From positions 4,930,762 to 4,994,761 of the forward strand of contig NZ_LZNS01000001.1 of assembly GCF_001984575.1 (NCBI RefSeq): a DNA stretch of 64,000 bases. The letters run 5' to 3'. The DNA is from Streptomyces sp. MP131-18. GTDB taxonomy: Bacteria; Actinomycetota; Actinomycetes; Streptomycetales; Streptomycetaceae. Each line of letters opens with the position of its first letter. The stretch's first letter is position 1. Shown here piece by piece: positions 1 through 8,834 of the stretch. The notes beneath the pieces were generated by a model. The model searched no databases. It was not told where the DNA came from and saw only the letters and a program-made list of their open reading frames with translations. A program made the translations under genes and the position numbers.

Positions 1-207
1 GCCGAAGTCCTCGGCTTCCTGCGCCGCTCCGTCGACGAGCTGGGCCAGACCATCGTCATGGTCACCCACGACCCCGTCGCCGCCGCCTACGCCGACCGGA
101 TCATCTTCCTCGCCGACGGCCGCGTCGTCGACGAGATGCGCAACCCGACCGCCGACCGGGTGCTGGACCGCATGCGGGGCTTCGACGGCCAGGGGCGCAC
201 GTCGTGA
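1..207 (+). CDS. ABC transporter ATP-binding protein, C-terminal part (cut by window edge)
   Basis: Only the last 68 codons are present. They encode the end of an ABC ATPase: a D-loop and H-loop region (IVMVTHDPVAAAYADR), then FLADGRVVDEM and the typical tail of MacB/LolD-type ATPases. The stop overlaps the GTG of the next gene by four bases (GTGA), so the two subunits are translationally coupled. The tail is very like that of the complete ATPase at 58899-59678 (both end G-R-T-S), so the two are paralogues. The N-terminal Walker A region lies outside the window. Confidence 0.93.
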   Translation, partial: AEVLGFLRRSVDELGQTIVMVTHDPVAAAYADRIIFLADGRVVDEMRNPTADRVLDRMRGFDGQGRTS

Positions 208-2795
208 CCGTACTGAAGACCTCCCTGCGCAGCTTCTTCGCGCACAAGTGGCGCATGGTGCTCTCGGCGATGGCCGTGGTGCTCTCCGTCGCGTTCGTGT
301 GCGGCACGCTGGTGTTCACCGCCACGATGAACACCACGTTCGACAAGCTGTTCGCCGAAAGCGCGTCCAACGTCATGATCGCCCCGGCCGAGGACGAGGA
401 CAGCGGCTCCTCCTTCGAGGGGACAGGACCGGCCAACGGCGTTCCGGAGTCGGTGCCGGGCTCCGTCGTCGACGAGGTCGCCGCGGTCGACGGGGTGGAG
501 CAGGCCACCGGCGTCGTCCTGTCGAGCAATGTCACCGCGATCGACGCCGACAACGAGAATCTCAACCCGACCGAGGGCGCGCCGACCATGGTCGCCAACT
601 GGTCCGAGATCGAGCTCCGGACGATGGAGCTGGCCGAGGGGCAGGAGCCCGTCGGCCTCGGCGAGGTCATGATCGACGCCGACACCGCCGACAAGAACGA
701 TCTGGCGATCGGCGACGAGATCCGCCTGGTGACCGTCTTCGGCGACTACACGGCCAGCATCACCGGCATCGCCGAGTTCATGGTCACCAACCCCGGCGCG
801 GCCATCGTCTACACCGACCTGCCCACCGCGCAGGAGATGCTGCTCGGCGGTGCCGACGACTTCACCGAGATCTACGTGGACTCGACGGGCGACGTCACCG
901 ACGAGGCGCTGAAGCAGTCCGTCGCCCAGCTCCTGGGTGCCGATACCTACAAACTGCAGACCGCCGACGAGTACATCGAGGAGAACCGCGACGAGTTCGG
1001 CGAGGTGCTGTCGATCCTGGAGTACGTGCTGCTCGGCTTCGCCGGCATCGCGCTGCTGGTCGGCATCTTCCTCATCGTCAACACGTTCTCCATGCTGGTC
1101 GCCCAGCGCACCCGCGAGATCGGCCTGATGCGGGCCATCGGGTCGAGCCGCCGCCAGGTCAACCGGTCCGTGCTGATCGAGGCGCTGCTCCTCGGCGTGT
1201 TCGGCTCCATCGTCGGCTTCGGACTCGGCGTCGGCCTCGCGGTCGGCCTGATGGCGCTGATGGGTTCGCTGGGGATGAACCTCAGCACCGAGGACCTGAC
1301 CGTCGACTGGTCCGTGCCCGTCATCGGCATCGTCCTGGGCGTCATCGTCACCCTGCTCGCGGCCTACATACCCGCCCGCAGGGCCGGAAAGATCAGCCCC
1401 ATGGCCGCGCTGCGCGACGCGGGCACCCCGGGCGACATCCGGGCGGGCCGGGTGCGCGCGGCCCTCGGCGGCGTCCTCACCCTGGCCGGCCTCGGCGCGC
1501 TGGCCGCGACCGCCTCGGTCGACAAGGCGTCGGACGGCGCCGGCTTCCTGGCGATCGGCGTGCTGCTGAGCCTGCTCGGCCTGATCCTGGTCGGCCCCGC
1601 GCTGGTCGGCCTGGTCGTCCGCGCGCTCAGCGCGGTGCTGCTGCGCGGCTTCGGCTCCGTGGGCCGCCTCGCCGAGCGGAACGCGCTGCGCAACCCGCGC
1701 CGCACCGGCGCGACCGCGTCCGCGCTGATGATCGGCTTGGCGCTGGTCGCCGGTCTTTCCGTGGTCGGTTCCTCGATGGTGGCCTCGGCCACCGACGAGA
1801 TCGACAGCTCGCTCGGCGCCGACTACATCGTCCAGACCAGCAACTTCACCCAGCTCCAGCCGGCGGTCGTGGAAGCCGTCCAGGGCACGGAGGGCCTGGC
1901 GAGCGTCACCCCGTCGATGCCGGTCGAGACCGAGATCACCCTCCCGGGCGGGGGGACCGAGGAGATCGGCCTCTCCGCGTCGCCGGCCACCTACGTCGAC
2001 GAGGTGCAGCTCGACGTGGCCGAGGGCGACATCGCCGCCGCCTTCGAACAGGACGGCATCGCGATCGACGGCGACTGGGCGGAGGAGGAGGGCGTCGGCA
2101 TCGGCGACCAGCTCCCCGTGGCGTTCGACGCGAGCGGCGAGACCGCGACGCTCGAAGTCCGGGCGATCATCACGCCCGGCAGCGCGTTCGTCGGCTCCTG
2201 GTACATCGGCACCGAGACGATGGAGACGTACATCCCGGCCGAGGCCCGGCCGCTGCCGTGGATGCTGTTCGCCTCCGCCGAGGACGGCGGCGAGGAGCAG
2301 GCCCGGGCCGCGCTCGACGCGGCGATGGAGCCCTACCCGCAGGTCGACGTCAGCGACCAGGCCGAGTTCAAGGAGATGATCCAGGACCAGGTGGGCCAGC
2401 TGCTCAACATGGTCTACGGCCTGCTGGCGCTGGCGATCATCGTGGCCATCCTCGGCGTCGTGAACACCCTGGCGCTCGCCGTGGTGGAACGGACCCGGGA
2501 GATCGGCCTGATGCGCGCGATCGGCCTGTCGCGGCGGCAGCTGCGGCGCATGATCCGCCTGGAGTCGGTCGTGATCGCCCTGTTCGGCGCCCTGCTCGGC
2601 CTCGGCCTGGGCATGGCGTGGGGCGCGGCGGGCCAGCAGCTGCTGGCCCTGGAGGGCATGCCGGTCCTGGAGATCCCGTGGGGCACGATCATCGGTGTCT
2701 TCATCGGCTCCGCGGTGGTCGGCCTCCTGGCCGCGCTGGTCCCGGCCTTCCGCGCCGGCCGCATGAACATCCTGAACGCCATCGCCACCGAATAG
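204..2795 (+). CDS. FtsX/MacB-type ABC transporter permease
   Basis: The 863-aa membrane protein has a helix near residues 15-35, a large extracytoplasmic MacB_PCD-like domain, three helices of a first FtsX domain (about 270-400, with AQRTREIGLMRAIGSSRRQV), more central helices, a second extracytoplasmic domain and a second FtsX domain at the C terminus (VERTREIGLMRAIGLSRRQL). It would partner the ATPase just upstream. Such transporters usually export or extract peptides and lipoproteins, or act mechanically on the envelope; the substrate cannot be read from sequence. The GTG start is set by the four-base overlap. It resembles the permease at 56263-58809 in layout and motifs. Confidence 0.95.
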   Translation: MTVLKTSLRSFFAHKWRMVLSAMAVVLSVAFVCGTLVFTATMNTTFDKLFAESASNVMIAPAEDEDSGSSFEGTGPANGVPESVPGSVVDEVAAVDGVEQATGVVLSSNVTAIDADNENLNPTEGAPTMVANWSEIELRTMELAEGQEPVGLGEVMIDADTADKNDLAIGDEIRLVTVFGDYTASITGIAEFMVTNPGAAIVYTDLPTAQEMLLGGADDFTEIYVDSTGDVTDEALKQSVAQLLGADTYKLQTADEYIEENRDEFGEVLSILEYVLLGFAGIALLVGIFLIVNTFSMLVAQRTREIGLMRAIGSSRRQVNRSVLIEALLLGVFGSIVGFGLGVGLAVGLMALMGSLGMNLSTEDLTVDWSVPVIGIVLGVIVTLLAAYIPARRAGKISPMAALRDAGTPGDIRAGRVRAALGGVLTLAGLGALAATASVDKASDGAGFLAIGVLLSLLGLILVGPALVGLVVRALSAVLLRGFGSVGRLAERNALRNPRRTGATASALMIGLALVAGLSVVGSSMVASATDEIDSSLGADYIVQTSNFTQLQPAVVEAVQGTEGLASVTPSMPVETEITLPGGGTEEIGLSASPATYVDEVQLDVAEGDIAAAFEQDGIAIDGDWAEEEGVGIGDQLPVAFDASGETATLEVRAIITPGSAFVGSWYIGTETMETYIPAEARPLPWMLFASAEDGGEEQARAALDAAMEPYPQVDVSDQAEFKEMIQDQVGQLLNMVYGLLALAIIVAILGVVNTLALAVVERTREIGLMRAIGLSRRQLRRMIRLESVVIALFGALLGLGLGMAWGAAGQQLLALEGMPVLEIPWGTIIGVFIGSAVVGLLAALVPAFRAGRMNILNAIATE

Positions 2796-2818
2796 CGGTC
2801 CCGCGAAAGGGCCGCCGG

Positions 2819-2889
2819 CCTCCGGGCCCGGTATCACCGCTCCCCCTGTCGCAGGCAGGACCCGGGGGTGCTGTCACCGGGCCCGGAGG
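2819..2889. terminator. Long-loop inverted repeat between convergent genes
   Basis: A perfect 14-bp inverted repeat (arms 2819-2832 and 2876-2889, about 43 nt between them) sits between the permease stop and the response regulator stop. Its position suggests a bidirectional terminator, but the loop is long and there is no T-run. Confidence 0.4.
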
Positions 2890-2918
2890 TCTTTCGACGC
2901 CGCTTCGCGCTCCCGGGC

Positions 2919-3578
2919 TCACGCGCGCAGATAGGCGAGCACCGCGAGGACGCGGCGGTGGTCGTCGGGTGCCGCCGGGGGGAGGTCGAGCTTCAGCAGG
3001 ATGTTCGCGATGTGCTTGGCGACCGCCGCCTCCGTGACGACCAGCCGCCGGGCGATGGCGGCGTTGGACCGGCCCTCCGCCATGGCGGCGAGCACCTCGC
3101 GCTCGCGGGGCGTGAGGCGTTGCAGGGGGTCCCGGCGGCGGGCCAGGAGCTGGCGCACCACCTCGGGGTCGACGACGGTGGCGCCCGCGGCGACCCGGCT
3201 GACGGCGTCGCTGAACTCCTCGACGTCGCCGACACGTTCCTTGAGGAGATAGCCCAGCCCCGCGCCGGCGCGCCGGTCCTCCAGAAGCTCCTCGGCGAAG
3301 GTCTGCTCGACGTACTGGCTGAGGACGAGGACGGCCAGGTCCGGCTGTCCGGACTGGAGCGTGCGGGCCGCCCGCAGCCCCTCGTCGGTCTGGCCGGGCG
3401 GCATCCGGACATCGGCGATGACCAGGTCGGGCCGGTGCTTCCGGGCGGCGGCCAGCAGCGCCGGGCCGTCGCCGACCGCGGCGAGGATCTCGTGGCCGAA
3501 GCGCCGGAGGAGTTGGGCGATGCCTTCGCGGAGCAGGACCGCGTCCTCGGCGATCACGATGCGCAAGGGCCGCCGCAC
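2919..3578 (-). CDS. NarL/LuxR-family two-component response regulator
   Basis: This 219-aa regulator has an N-terminal receiver domain (acidic pair E11-D12, phospho-acceptor D56 in VIADVRMPP, conserved K in YLLKERV) and a C-terminal LuxR helix-turn-helix (LTPREREVLAAMAEG...). The GTG at 3578 was chosen because it gives the shortest normal receiver N terminus (VRRPLRIVIAED) and overlaps the upstream kinase gene by 25 bases; a TTG at 3566 is possible. It should be phosphorylated by the adjacent kinase and probably controls the divergent ABC transporter genes at 4836-7987, a common arrangement for envelope-stress and peptide-resistance modules. Confidence 0.95.
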   Translation of the reverse strand: MRRPLRIVIAEDAVLLREGIAQLLRRFGHEILAAVGDGPALLAAARKHRPDLVIADVRMPPGQTDEGLRAARTLQSGQPDLAVLVLSQYVEQTFAEELLEDRRAGAGLGYLLKERVGDVEEFSDAVSRVAAGATVVDPEVVRQLLARRRDPLQRLTPREREVLAAMAEGRSNAAIARRLVVTEAAVAKHIANILLKLDLPPAAPDDHRRVLAVLAYLRA

Positions 3579-4723
3579 GGGATCTCCGCTCTCAGGAGGG
3601 TGCGCCCGCCGGGCGGGCTGGACAGGAACATCATGCCGTCCGCCGCCGCGATCCGGTCGGCGAGACCGGTGAGCCCCGTGCCGCGCGCCGGGTCGGCACC
3701 GCCCGTGCCGTTGTCCTCGATCTCCAGGTGGAGCAGGGCGCCGCGGCGGCGGGCGGTGACACGGCAGTGCTCGGCGCCGCTGTGCTTGGCGACGTTGGTC
3801 AGGGCCTCGGCGGCGACGAAGTAGGCCGTCGACTCCACCGCGGGCGGCAGGCGGTCCGGCAGATCGATGTCCAGGTCGGCCGGAACCGGCGAGCGGCCGG
3901 CGATGTCCCGCAGGGCGGCGGGCAGCCCGCGCTCGGTGAGCACCTGCGGGTGAACGCCGCGGATCAGCTCCCGCAGTTCGGCCAGCGCCTCCTTGGCGAG
4001 GGTGTGCGCCTCCCCGACCTCCTTGGCCGCGGCGCTGCCGGGCGGCAGGTCGAGGGCGGCGAGCCCGAGCTTCATGTGGAGCGCGACGAGACGCTGTTGC
4101 GCCCCGTCGTGGAGGTCGTGCTCGATGCGACGGCGTTCGGTCTCGAACGCGTCGACAAGGCGCGCCCGTGAGCGCGTGACCTCGCGCAGTTCGCGGTCCC
4201 GGGGCACGAGGACGGCGCGGGCGACGGCGCCCCGTGCGCCGGCCCAGGCACCGATGGGGTAGGCGGCCACGGGAAGGAGCAGGGCGCCCGCGACCGGGCC
4301 CGCGACCGCGTGCCAGGTGCCGGCGGTGGGCTGGAGCGGGGCGAGCAGGAGGAAACCGGGGATGCCGAGGGAGACGAGGACCACGGCGAGATCCGCCCAG
4401 CCGACGGCCAGGACCGAGACGGCGCCGTAGCCGGCCGCCCGCCAGGGGCTCGCGGGCGGCACCCGGTTGCGATCGACGAGGGCGAGTCGGCGGCGTTCGA
4501 GAGGGCCGGCGAGGGCCACGGCGAAGGCGACGACGAGGAGCCCGCAGAGCACCACGGTGGCGCGGCCGAACGGCGCCGCGACCAGCCCGCCGACGCCGAG
4601 GCCGACCGCGGCGGCGAACGTTCCGCCGGACAGGAGGTAGGCCACCGCTCGCCACGGCCATGCGGTGCGGAGGTAGCCCAGCGGGCTGCGGCCGAGGGCC
4701 TCCAGGACGGTACGCGGGATCAC
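3554..4723 (-). CDS. NarL-type sensor histidine kinase
   Basis: The 389-aa protein starts at a GTG (VIPRTVLEALGRSP). It has two clusters of membrane helices in residues 20-170, the second with paired helices, then a HisKA_3 dimerisation helix with the phospho-acceptor His in ERRRIEHDLHDGAQQRL, and a HATPase_c domain (N box ALTNVAKHSGA, G boxes EDNGTGG and GTGLTGLADRI). The signal sensed is unknown; with almost no extracytoplasmic domain it is likely an intramembrane-sensing kinase. It is coupled to the response regulator downstream and transcribed away from an ABC transporter, which suggests that transporter is a target or partner. Confidence 0.94.
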   Translation of the reverse strand: MIPRTVLEALGRSPLGYLRTAWPWRAVAYLLSGGTFAAAVGLGVGGLVAAPFGRATVVLCGLLVVAFAVALAGPLERRRLALVDRNRVPPASPWRAAGYGAVSVLAVGWADLAVVLVSLGIPGFLLLAPLQPTAGTWHAVAGPVAGALLLPVAAYPIGAWAGARGAVARAVLVPRDRELREVTRSRARLVDAFETERRRIEHDLHDGAQQRLVALHMKLGLAALDLPPGSAAAKEVGEAHTLAKEALAELRELIRGVHPQVLTERGLPAALRDIAGRSPVPADLDIDLPDRLPPAVESTAYFVAAEALTNVAKHSGAEHCRVTARRRGALLHLEIEDNGTGGADPARGTGLTGLADRIAAADGMMFLSSPPGGRTLLRAEIPCGGPCAS

Positions 4724-4835
4724 GCCGCCGACCGTATCCGGCCGCGCGGCGGGGCGTCGGTAGTGCCAGGTGGAGTATCGGCTCTCGCGCCGGCGCCCGT
4801 GTGCCGGGCGGCACGGGGCCCGTTGTATTTCCCGC

Positions 4836-5603
4836 ATGACAACGACACGGAACGCGGAAGCGGCCGGGGTGGTCAGGCCCGTCGAGTTGCGCGCGGTGAC
4901 CAGACGCTACGCCGTGGGCGGCCAGACCGTTACCGCCCTGGACGGCGTGACCACCGGCTTCGACGCCGGAACGATGACCGCCGTCATGGGCCCGTCGGGC
5001 TCCGGCAAGTCGACGCTGCTGCACTGCGCGGCGGGCATCGACCGCCCGACGGCGGGGCAGGTGCTGATCGGCGGGACGGCGCTGGACGGACTGGACGAGC
5101 ATGCGCTCACCCTGCTGCGCCGGGAGCGCATGGGCTTCGTCTTCCAGGCGTTCAACCTCGTCTCGGCGTTGACCGCCGCGCAGAACGTCGAGCTGCCGCT
5201 GCGGCTGGCCGGCCGCGGACCGGTGCCGGACGAGGTGTCGGCAGCCCTGCACCGGGTGGGGCTCGCGGACCGGGCCGGCCACCGGCCGAGCCAGCTGTCC
5301 GGCGGGCAGCAGCAGCGGGTGGCGATCGCCCGGGCGCTGATCTCGCGGCCCGCCGTCCTGTTCGCGGACGAGCCGACCGGGGCGCTGGACACCGGCGCCT
5401 CCCGCGAGGTGCTGCGGCTCCTGCGGGAGCTGGTGGACCGGAACGGCCAGACCGTGGTGATGGTCACGCACGCGCCGGCCGCCGCGGCGCACGCGGACCG
5501 GGTGGTGCTGCTCACGGACGGGCGGCTCGTGGACGAACTGCCGGGCGGCGACGGCGCCGAGGCGATCGCGCGGCGGATGGCCGCGCTTGAGGCGGCGTCG
5601 TGA
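4836..5603 (+). CDS. ABC transporter ATP-binding protein
   Basis: The 255-aa ATPase has Walker A GPSGSGKST, a Q-loop in VFQAFNLV, signature LSGGQQQR, Walker B VLFADEPTGALD and the H-loop in MVTHAP. It belongs to the MacB/LolD/BceA-like subfamily that pairs with FtsX-type permeases. The ATG at 4836 gives the usual short N terminus. The stop overlaps the GTG of the next gene by four bases. The gene is divergent from the two-component system across a 112-bp gap that must hold both promoters. Confidence 0.95.
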   Translation: MTTTRNAEAAGVVRPVELRAVTRRYAVGGQTVTALDGVTTGFDAGTMTAVMGPSGSGKSTLLHCAAGIDRPTAGQVLIGGTALDGLDEHALTLLRRERMGFVFQAFNLVSALTAAQNVELPLRLAGRGPVPDEVSAALHRVGLADRAGHRPSQLSGGQQQRVAIARALISRPAVLFADEPTGALDTGASREVLRLLRELVDRNGQTVVMVTHAPAAAAHADRVVLLTDGRLVDELPGGDGAEAIARRMAALEAAS

Positions 5604-7987
5604 TCGGCGTGGCTGCGGTGCGGGACCGCTGGGTCTCCTTCCTGGGGTCCTTCGTGGCCGTGGCGCTGGGCGTCGCGGTGGTGACGGTCAGCGGCCTGGT
5701 TCTGCTGTCGGGGGGCACGGGCGTGCCGGAACGGCTGGCGGGGGCGCCGGTGCTGGTGCGGAGTGCGGTCGGCGAGCAGGTCGGCGGAACGTTCCGGGAG
5801 GACCCGCCGTGGGCGCCGGAGCGGGCCGAGGAGTTGCGGCGGGAGCTGGCCGGACTGCCCGGGGTGGCGGCGGCGGTGGCGGACCGTTCGTTCTACGCGC
5901 AGGCGGTGGGCACCGAACAGCGGAAGGGGGAGCGCCAGGGACACGGGTGGGCCGGAGCGGAGCTGGCCGCGTACGGGCTCGGCGCGGGAACGCCCCCGGT
6001 GGCCGCGGACGACATCGTCGTGGACCGGGCGCTCGGCTTCGCGCCGGGCGAGCCGGTCACGGTGCTGACCGCCCTCGGCCCCGAACGGTTCACGGTGTCC
6101 GGGCTGCTGGACGGGCCGGGGTACTACGTGACCGACGCGCGAGCGGCCGAACTCGCGGGCGGGGTACGCGTCATCGGCCTGGTGCCGGGGCCCGGCGCCG
6201 ACGCCGCCGAGGTGGCCGCCGCCGCGCGGTCCGTGGTCGGCGGCGAAGGCCAGGTGCTCAGCGGCGCCGCACGCGACGCGCTGACCCCGAAGGCGGACGC
6301 GATGACCCGGTGGATCGGCAGCCAGGTGCTCACCGCCATGACGGTGCTCTCCGCGTTCGTCGCCGTCTTCATCGTGTCCTCGACCTTCGCCTTCACCGTG
6401 GCGCGGCGGCGACGGGAGTTCGGTCTGCTGCGGATGATCGGCGCCACGCCGCGGCAGGTGCGCCGGATGGTCCACGGCGAGGCGCTGGCTGTCGGCGCGG
6501 TCGGCGCGGCGGCGGGCGCGCTGCTCGGCACCGGGCTGGCGCCCGCGATGGCCGGGGTGCTGATCGAGGCGGGCTTCCAGCCGCCGGGCTTCACACTGCA
6601 CCCGCGCCCGTGGGTGCCGGCCGCGGCGTTCGGTCTCGGCCTGGTCGTCGCGTTCGCCGGCGCCTGGTCGGCGTCCCGGCGGGCGGCGCGGGTGGCGCCG
6701 CTGGAGGCGATGCGCGAGGCGGTGGTGGACAGCCCTGCCGTGACGCGACGCCGGTGGCTCGTCGGTCTTTCGGCGTCGTCGGCGGGCCTGGCCTGCGCGG
6801 TGGGGACGGCCTGGGCGTCGGCCGACAGCATGGTGCTGCTGGGTCTTGGCACGGCGATGGGCCTGACCGTCGGCCTCACCCTCCTCGTTCCGGCGCTGCT
6901 GCGGCCCGTCGCCGGGGCGCTGACCCGGCCGATGGCGCGCGGCCGGGGCGCCACCGCGATGCTGGTCCGCGAGAGCATGCTCACCGCCGTGCGACGCACC
7001 TCCGCCACCGTCGCGCCGGTGCTGGCCACCGTGGCGTTCACCGTGCTGATCACGAGCACCGTGCAGACGACCGCGAACGCCGGCACCGCCGAACGGACGG
7101 CGGCGGTGCGGGCCGAGGCGGCCGTCGTGCCCCGGGACACGCCGGGGCTCTCCGAGGCCGCCGTCGCCGAAGTGGCGGGCGCCGCACCGCTGTCGACGAC
7201 CGTGTACGGCGGCGAGGGCCGCACGGCGCTGTCCGCGGCCGGGGTGTCGCCGGACTTCGAGGCGGTGTACGACGAACCGGCGCCCGGTGCGGGAACGGTG
7301 GTGATCACGGCCGCCGTCGCCGCCGCGCACGGCTGGTCGGCGGGCGGCACTGCCGTTCTGACCTTGGAGGACGGCCGCACGGAACGGTTGCGGGTGGCGG
7401 CCGTGGTGGACGACTCCCTGCCGTACCAGGTGCTCCTCCCGCGGGACCTGGTGCGCGCGCACGACCCGTCCGCGCTGGCCGACGTCGCCTACCGCACCGG
7501 CGGGGCGCCGCACCGGCCGGCCCCCGAACTGGGCGCCCGGGAAGTCCCGGTGGCGGAGTACGTGCGTGCGGCCGACGCGGAGGAGGACCGTCTGGTCTGG
7601 ATTTTCACCCTGATCCTCGTCGCCATGACCGCGGGCTACACGGCGATCGCCGTCGCCGCCACCCTGCTCATGGCCACCGCCGACCGGGCCGGGGACCTCC
7701 GTACCCTGCGCCTGTCCGGGGCGACGGCCCGCCAGGTGCTGCTCGCCGTCGCCGGCGAGACGTGTTGCGTCGTCGCTTTCGGCACGGCCCTGGGTCTCGC
7801 GGTCGCCGCGCCCGCGCTGCTCGGCATGGTCCATGGGCTGCGCCACGGCCTGGGACTTCCGGTGGAACTGGCGGTGGCGTGGCCGTGGGTGGCGGGCGCG
7901 GTGGCGGCCTGCCTCCTGCTGGGGCTGGTGGCGTGCGTTCTCCCGGCCCGGCGCCACCTCGTACTCGCCCGGACCGCCCGCCGGTGA
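5600..7987 (+). CDS. FtsX-type ABC transporter permease
   Basis: The 795-aa permease has an N-terminal helix (residues 10-35), an extracytoplasmic region, an FtsX domain with about three helices (residues 230-370, containing ARRRREFGLLRMIGATPRQVRRM), further central helices, a second outside domain and a C-terminal FtsX-like block (TADRAGDLRTLRLSGATARQV). It is translationally coupled to the ATPase. The divergent HisKA_3/NarL pair suggests inducible control. In Streptomyces such modules often respond to cell-envelope-active compounds; that role here is inference. Confidence 0.93.
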   Translation: MIGVAAVRDRWVSFLGSFVAVALGVAVVTVSGLVLLSGGTGVPERLAGAPVLVRSAVGEQVGGTFREDPPWAPERAEELRRELAGLPGVAAAVADRSFYAQAVGTEQRKGERQGHGWAGAELAAYGLGAGTPPVAADDIVVDRALGFAPGEPVTVLTALGPERFTVSGLLDGPGYYVTDARAAELAGGVRVIGLVPGPGADAAEVAAAARSVVGGEGQVLSGAARDALTPKADAMTRWIGSQVLTAMTVLSAFVAVFIVSSTFAFTVARRRREFGLLRMIGATPRQVRRMVHGEALAVGAVGAAAGALLGTGLAPAMAGVLIEAGFQPPGFTLHPRPWVPAAAFGLGLVVAFAGAWSASRRAARVAPLEAMREAVVDSPAVTRRRWLVGLSASSAGLACAVGTAWASADSMVLLGLGTAMGLTVGLTLLVPALLRPVAGALTRPMARGRGATAMLVRESMLTAVRRTSATVAPVLATVAFTVLITSTVQTTANAGTAERTAAVRAEAAVVPRDTPGLSEAAVAEVAGAAPLSTTVYGGEGRTALSAAGVSPDFEAVYDEPAPGAGTVVITAAVAAAHGWSAGGTAVLTLEDGRTERLRVAAVVDDSLPYQVLLPRDLVRAHDPSALADVAYRTGGAPHRPAPELGAREVPVAEYVRAADAEEDRLVWIFTLILVAMTAGYTAIAVAATLLMATADRAGDLRTLRLSGATARQVLLAVAGETCCVVAFGTALGLAVAAPALLGMVHGLRHGLGLPVELAVAWPWVAGAVAACLLLGLVACVLPARRHLVLARTARR

Positions 7988-8116
7988 CCCGAGCCGGAGA
8001 GCCTTGGGCGGAGTTCGCTCGCGGGAGCCCCGCCGGCGGCCTTCCGGCTCAGGTCACCGGGCGGCCCCGGGCAGGCCGGGCGCCGCCGCCGGGATTCAGC
8101 CGTCGGTCGTCAGGCG

Positions 8117-8554
8117 TCAGTCGCCCAGGCAGTCCTCTTTGACCGAAATCACTACCGGAACGGTCTGGGTGTCCGTGCCGTCGGAGGCCCACAGTTCGGC
8201 GATGTATTCGCCGACCGGCGTCGGCGCGATCGACACGTGGACCAGTCCGACGAACTCCTGGCGGTCCTCGTCCCAGTCCCCGGGGTGCACTGCGCCGCCG
8301 TCGCTGTACGAGCCCGGCGGCAGGTTCCGGACCTCGCCGTAGATCGTGGTGTCCCAGTAACCGGATATCGGGAGGTGGAAGTAGGTGCTGGGCCACCCGC
8401 GTTCCGGGTGGACGCATATCCGTTGCGGAAAGTCCGGGTGGTCCACCAGGACCCAGGTGGCGGCCGCCGAGGCCGGCGTGGCGCCGACCAGGGCCAGCGC
8501 GGATGCCGCGACCAGGCCGGAAACTAATCCGGCCGCACGACGGGCTGATTTCAT
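8117..8554 (-). CDS. Small secreted protein of unknown function, with a TTA codon
   Basis: The 145-aa protein has a clear Sec signal peptide (basic MKSARRAAG, hydrophobic core, A-x-A cleavage near PASA-AATW). The mature part is rich in Trp, Tyr, His and Pro and has few Cys (ICVHPERG and the C-terminal VKEDCLGD), so one disulfide is possible. A GAGGT ribosome-binding site lies 5-6 bases before the ATG. Codon 10 is TTA (8525-8527 on the top strand), the rare Streptomyces Leu codon read by bldA tRNA, so translation is probably tied to development. I recognise no family; the extracytoplasmic beta-rich look is inference. Confidence 0.85.
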   Translation of the reverse strand: MKSARRAAGLVSGLVAASALALVGATPASAAATWVLVDHPDFPQRICVHPERGWPSTYFHLPISGYWDTTIYGEVRNLPPGSYSDGGAVHPGDWDEDRQEFVGLVHVSIAPTPVGEYIAELWASDGTDTQTVPVVISVKEDCLGD

Positions 8555-8834
8555 CGATACCTCCTGATGAAGACGTGGGGGGCGCCAGGTGGCTTCGCGG
8601 CAACTCCTAGGGCCGGGAGGCCGCTCACGAGTGTCGCCCTCCCAACGGCCCCTGAACAAGGAGTAGTTGAGCGATAATCTTTTCGGTTCTCGTGGATCTT
8701 GATGCCGTTGGGCGCGCACCGGTCCCGCCCCGGCACCCCTCCCGGCGCCGATCGGACAGAGTGGCGCCAGAAGACGTCATCGCGGGTCCTCGGCCGCGAC
8801 TTCGTCACCTGGCTTCGAGGGGAGGGGTTCGCTC

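Noticed and set aside
87..2837. A 916-codon open frame on the minus strand across the permease gene
   Set aside because: It is Asp/Gly/Arg/His-rich shadow sequence of a GC-rich gene. The plus-strand frame has clear FtsX domains, membrane helices and a coupled start.
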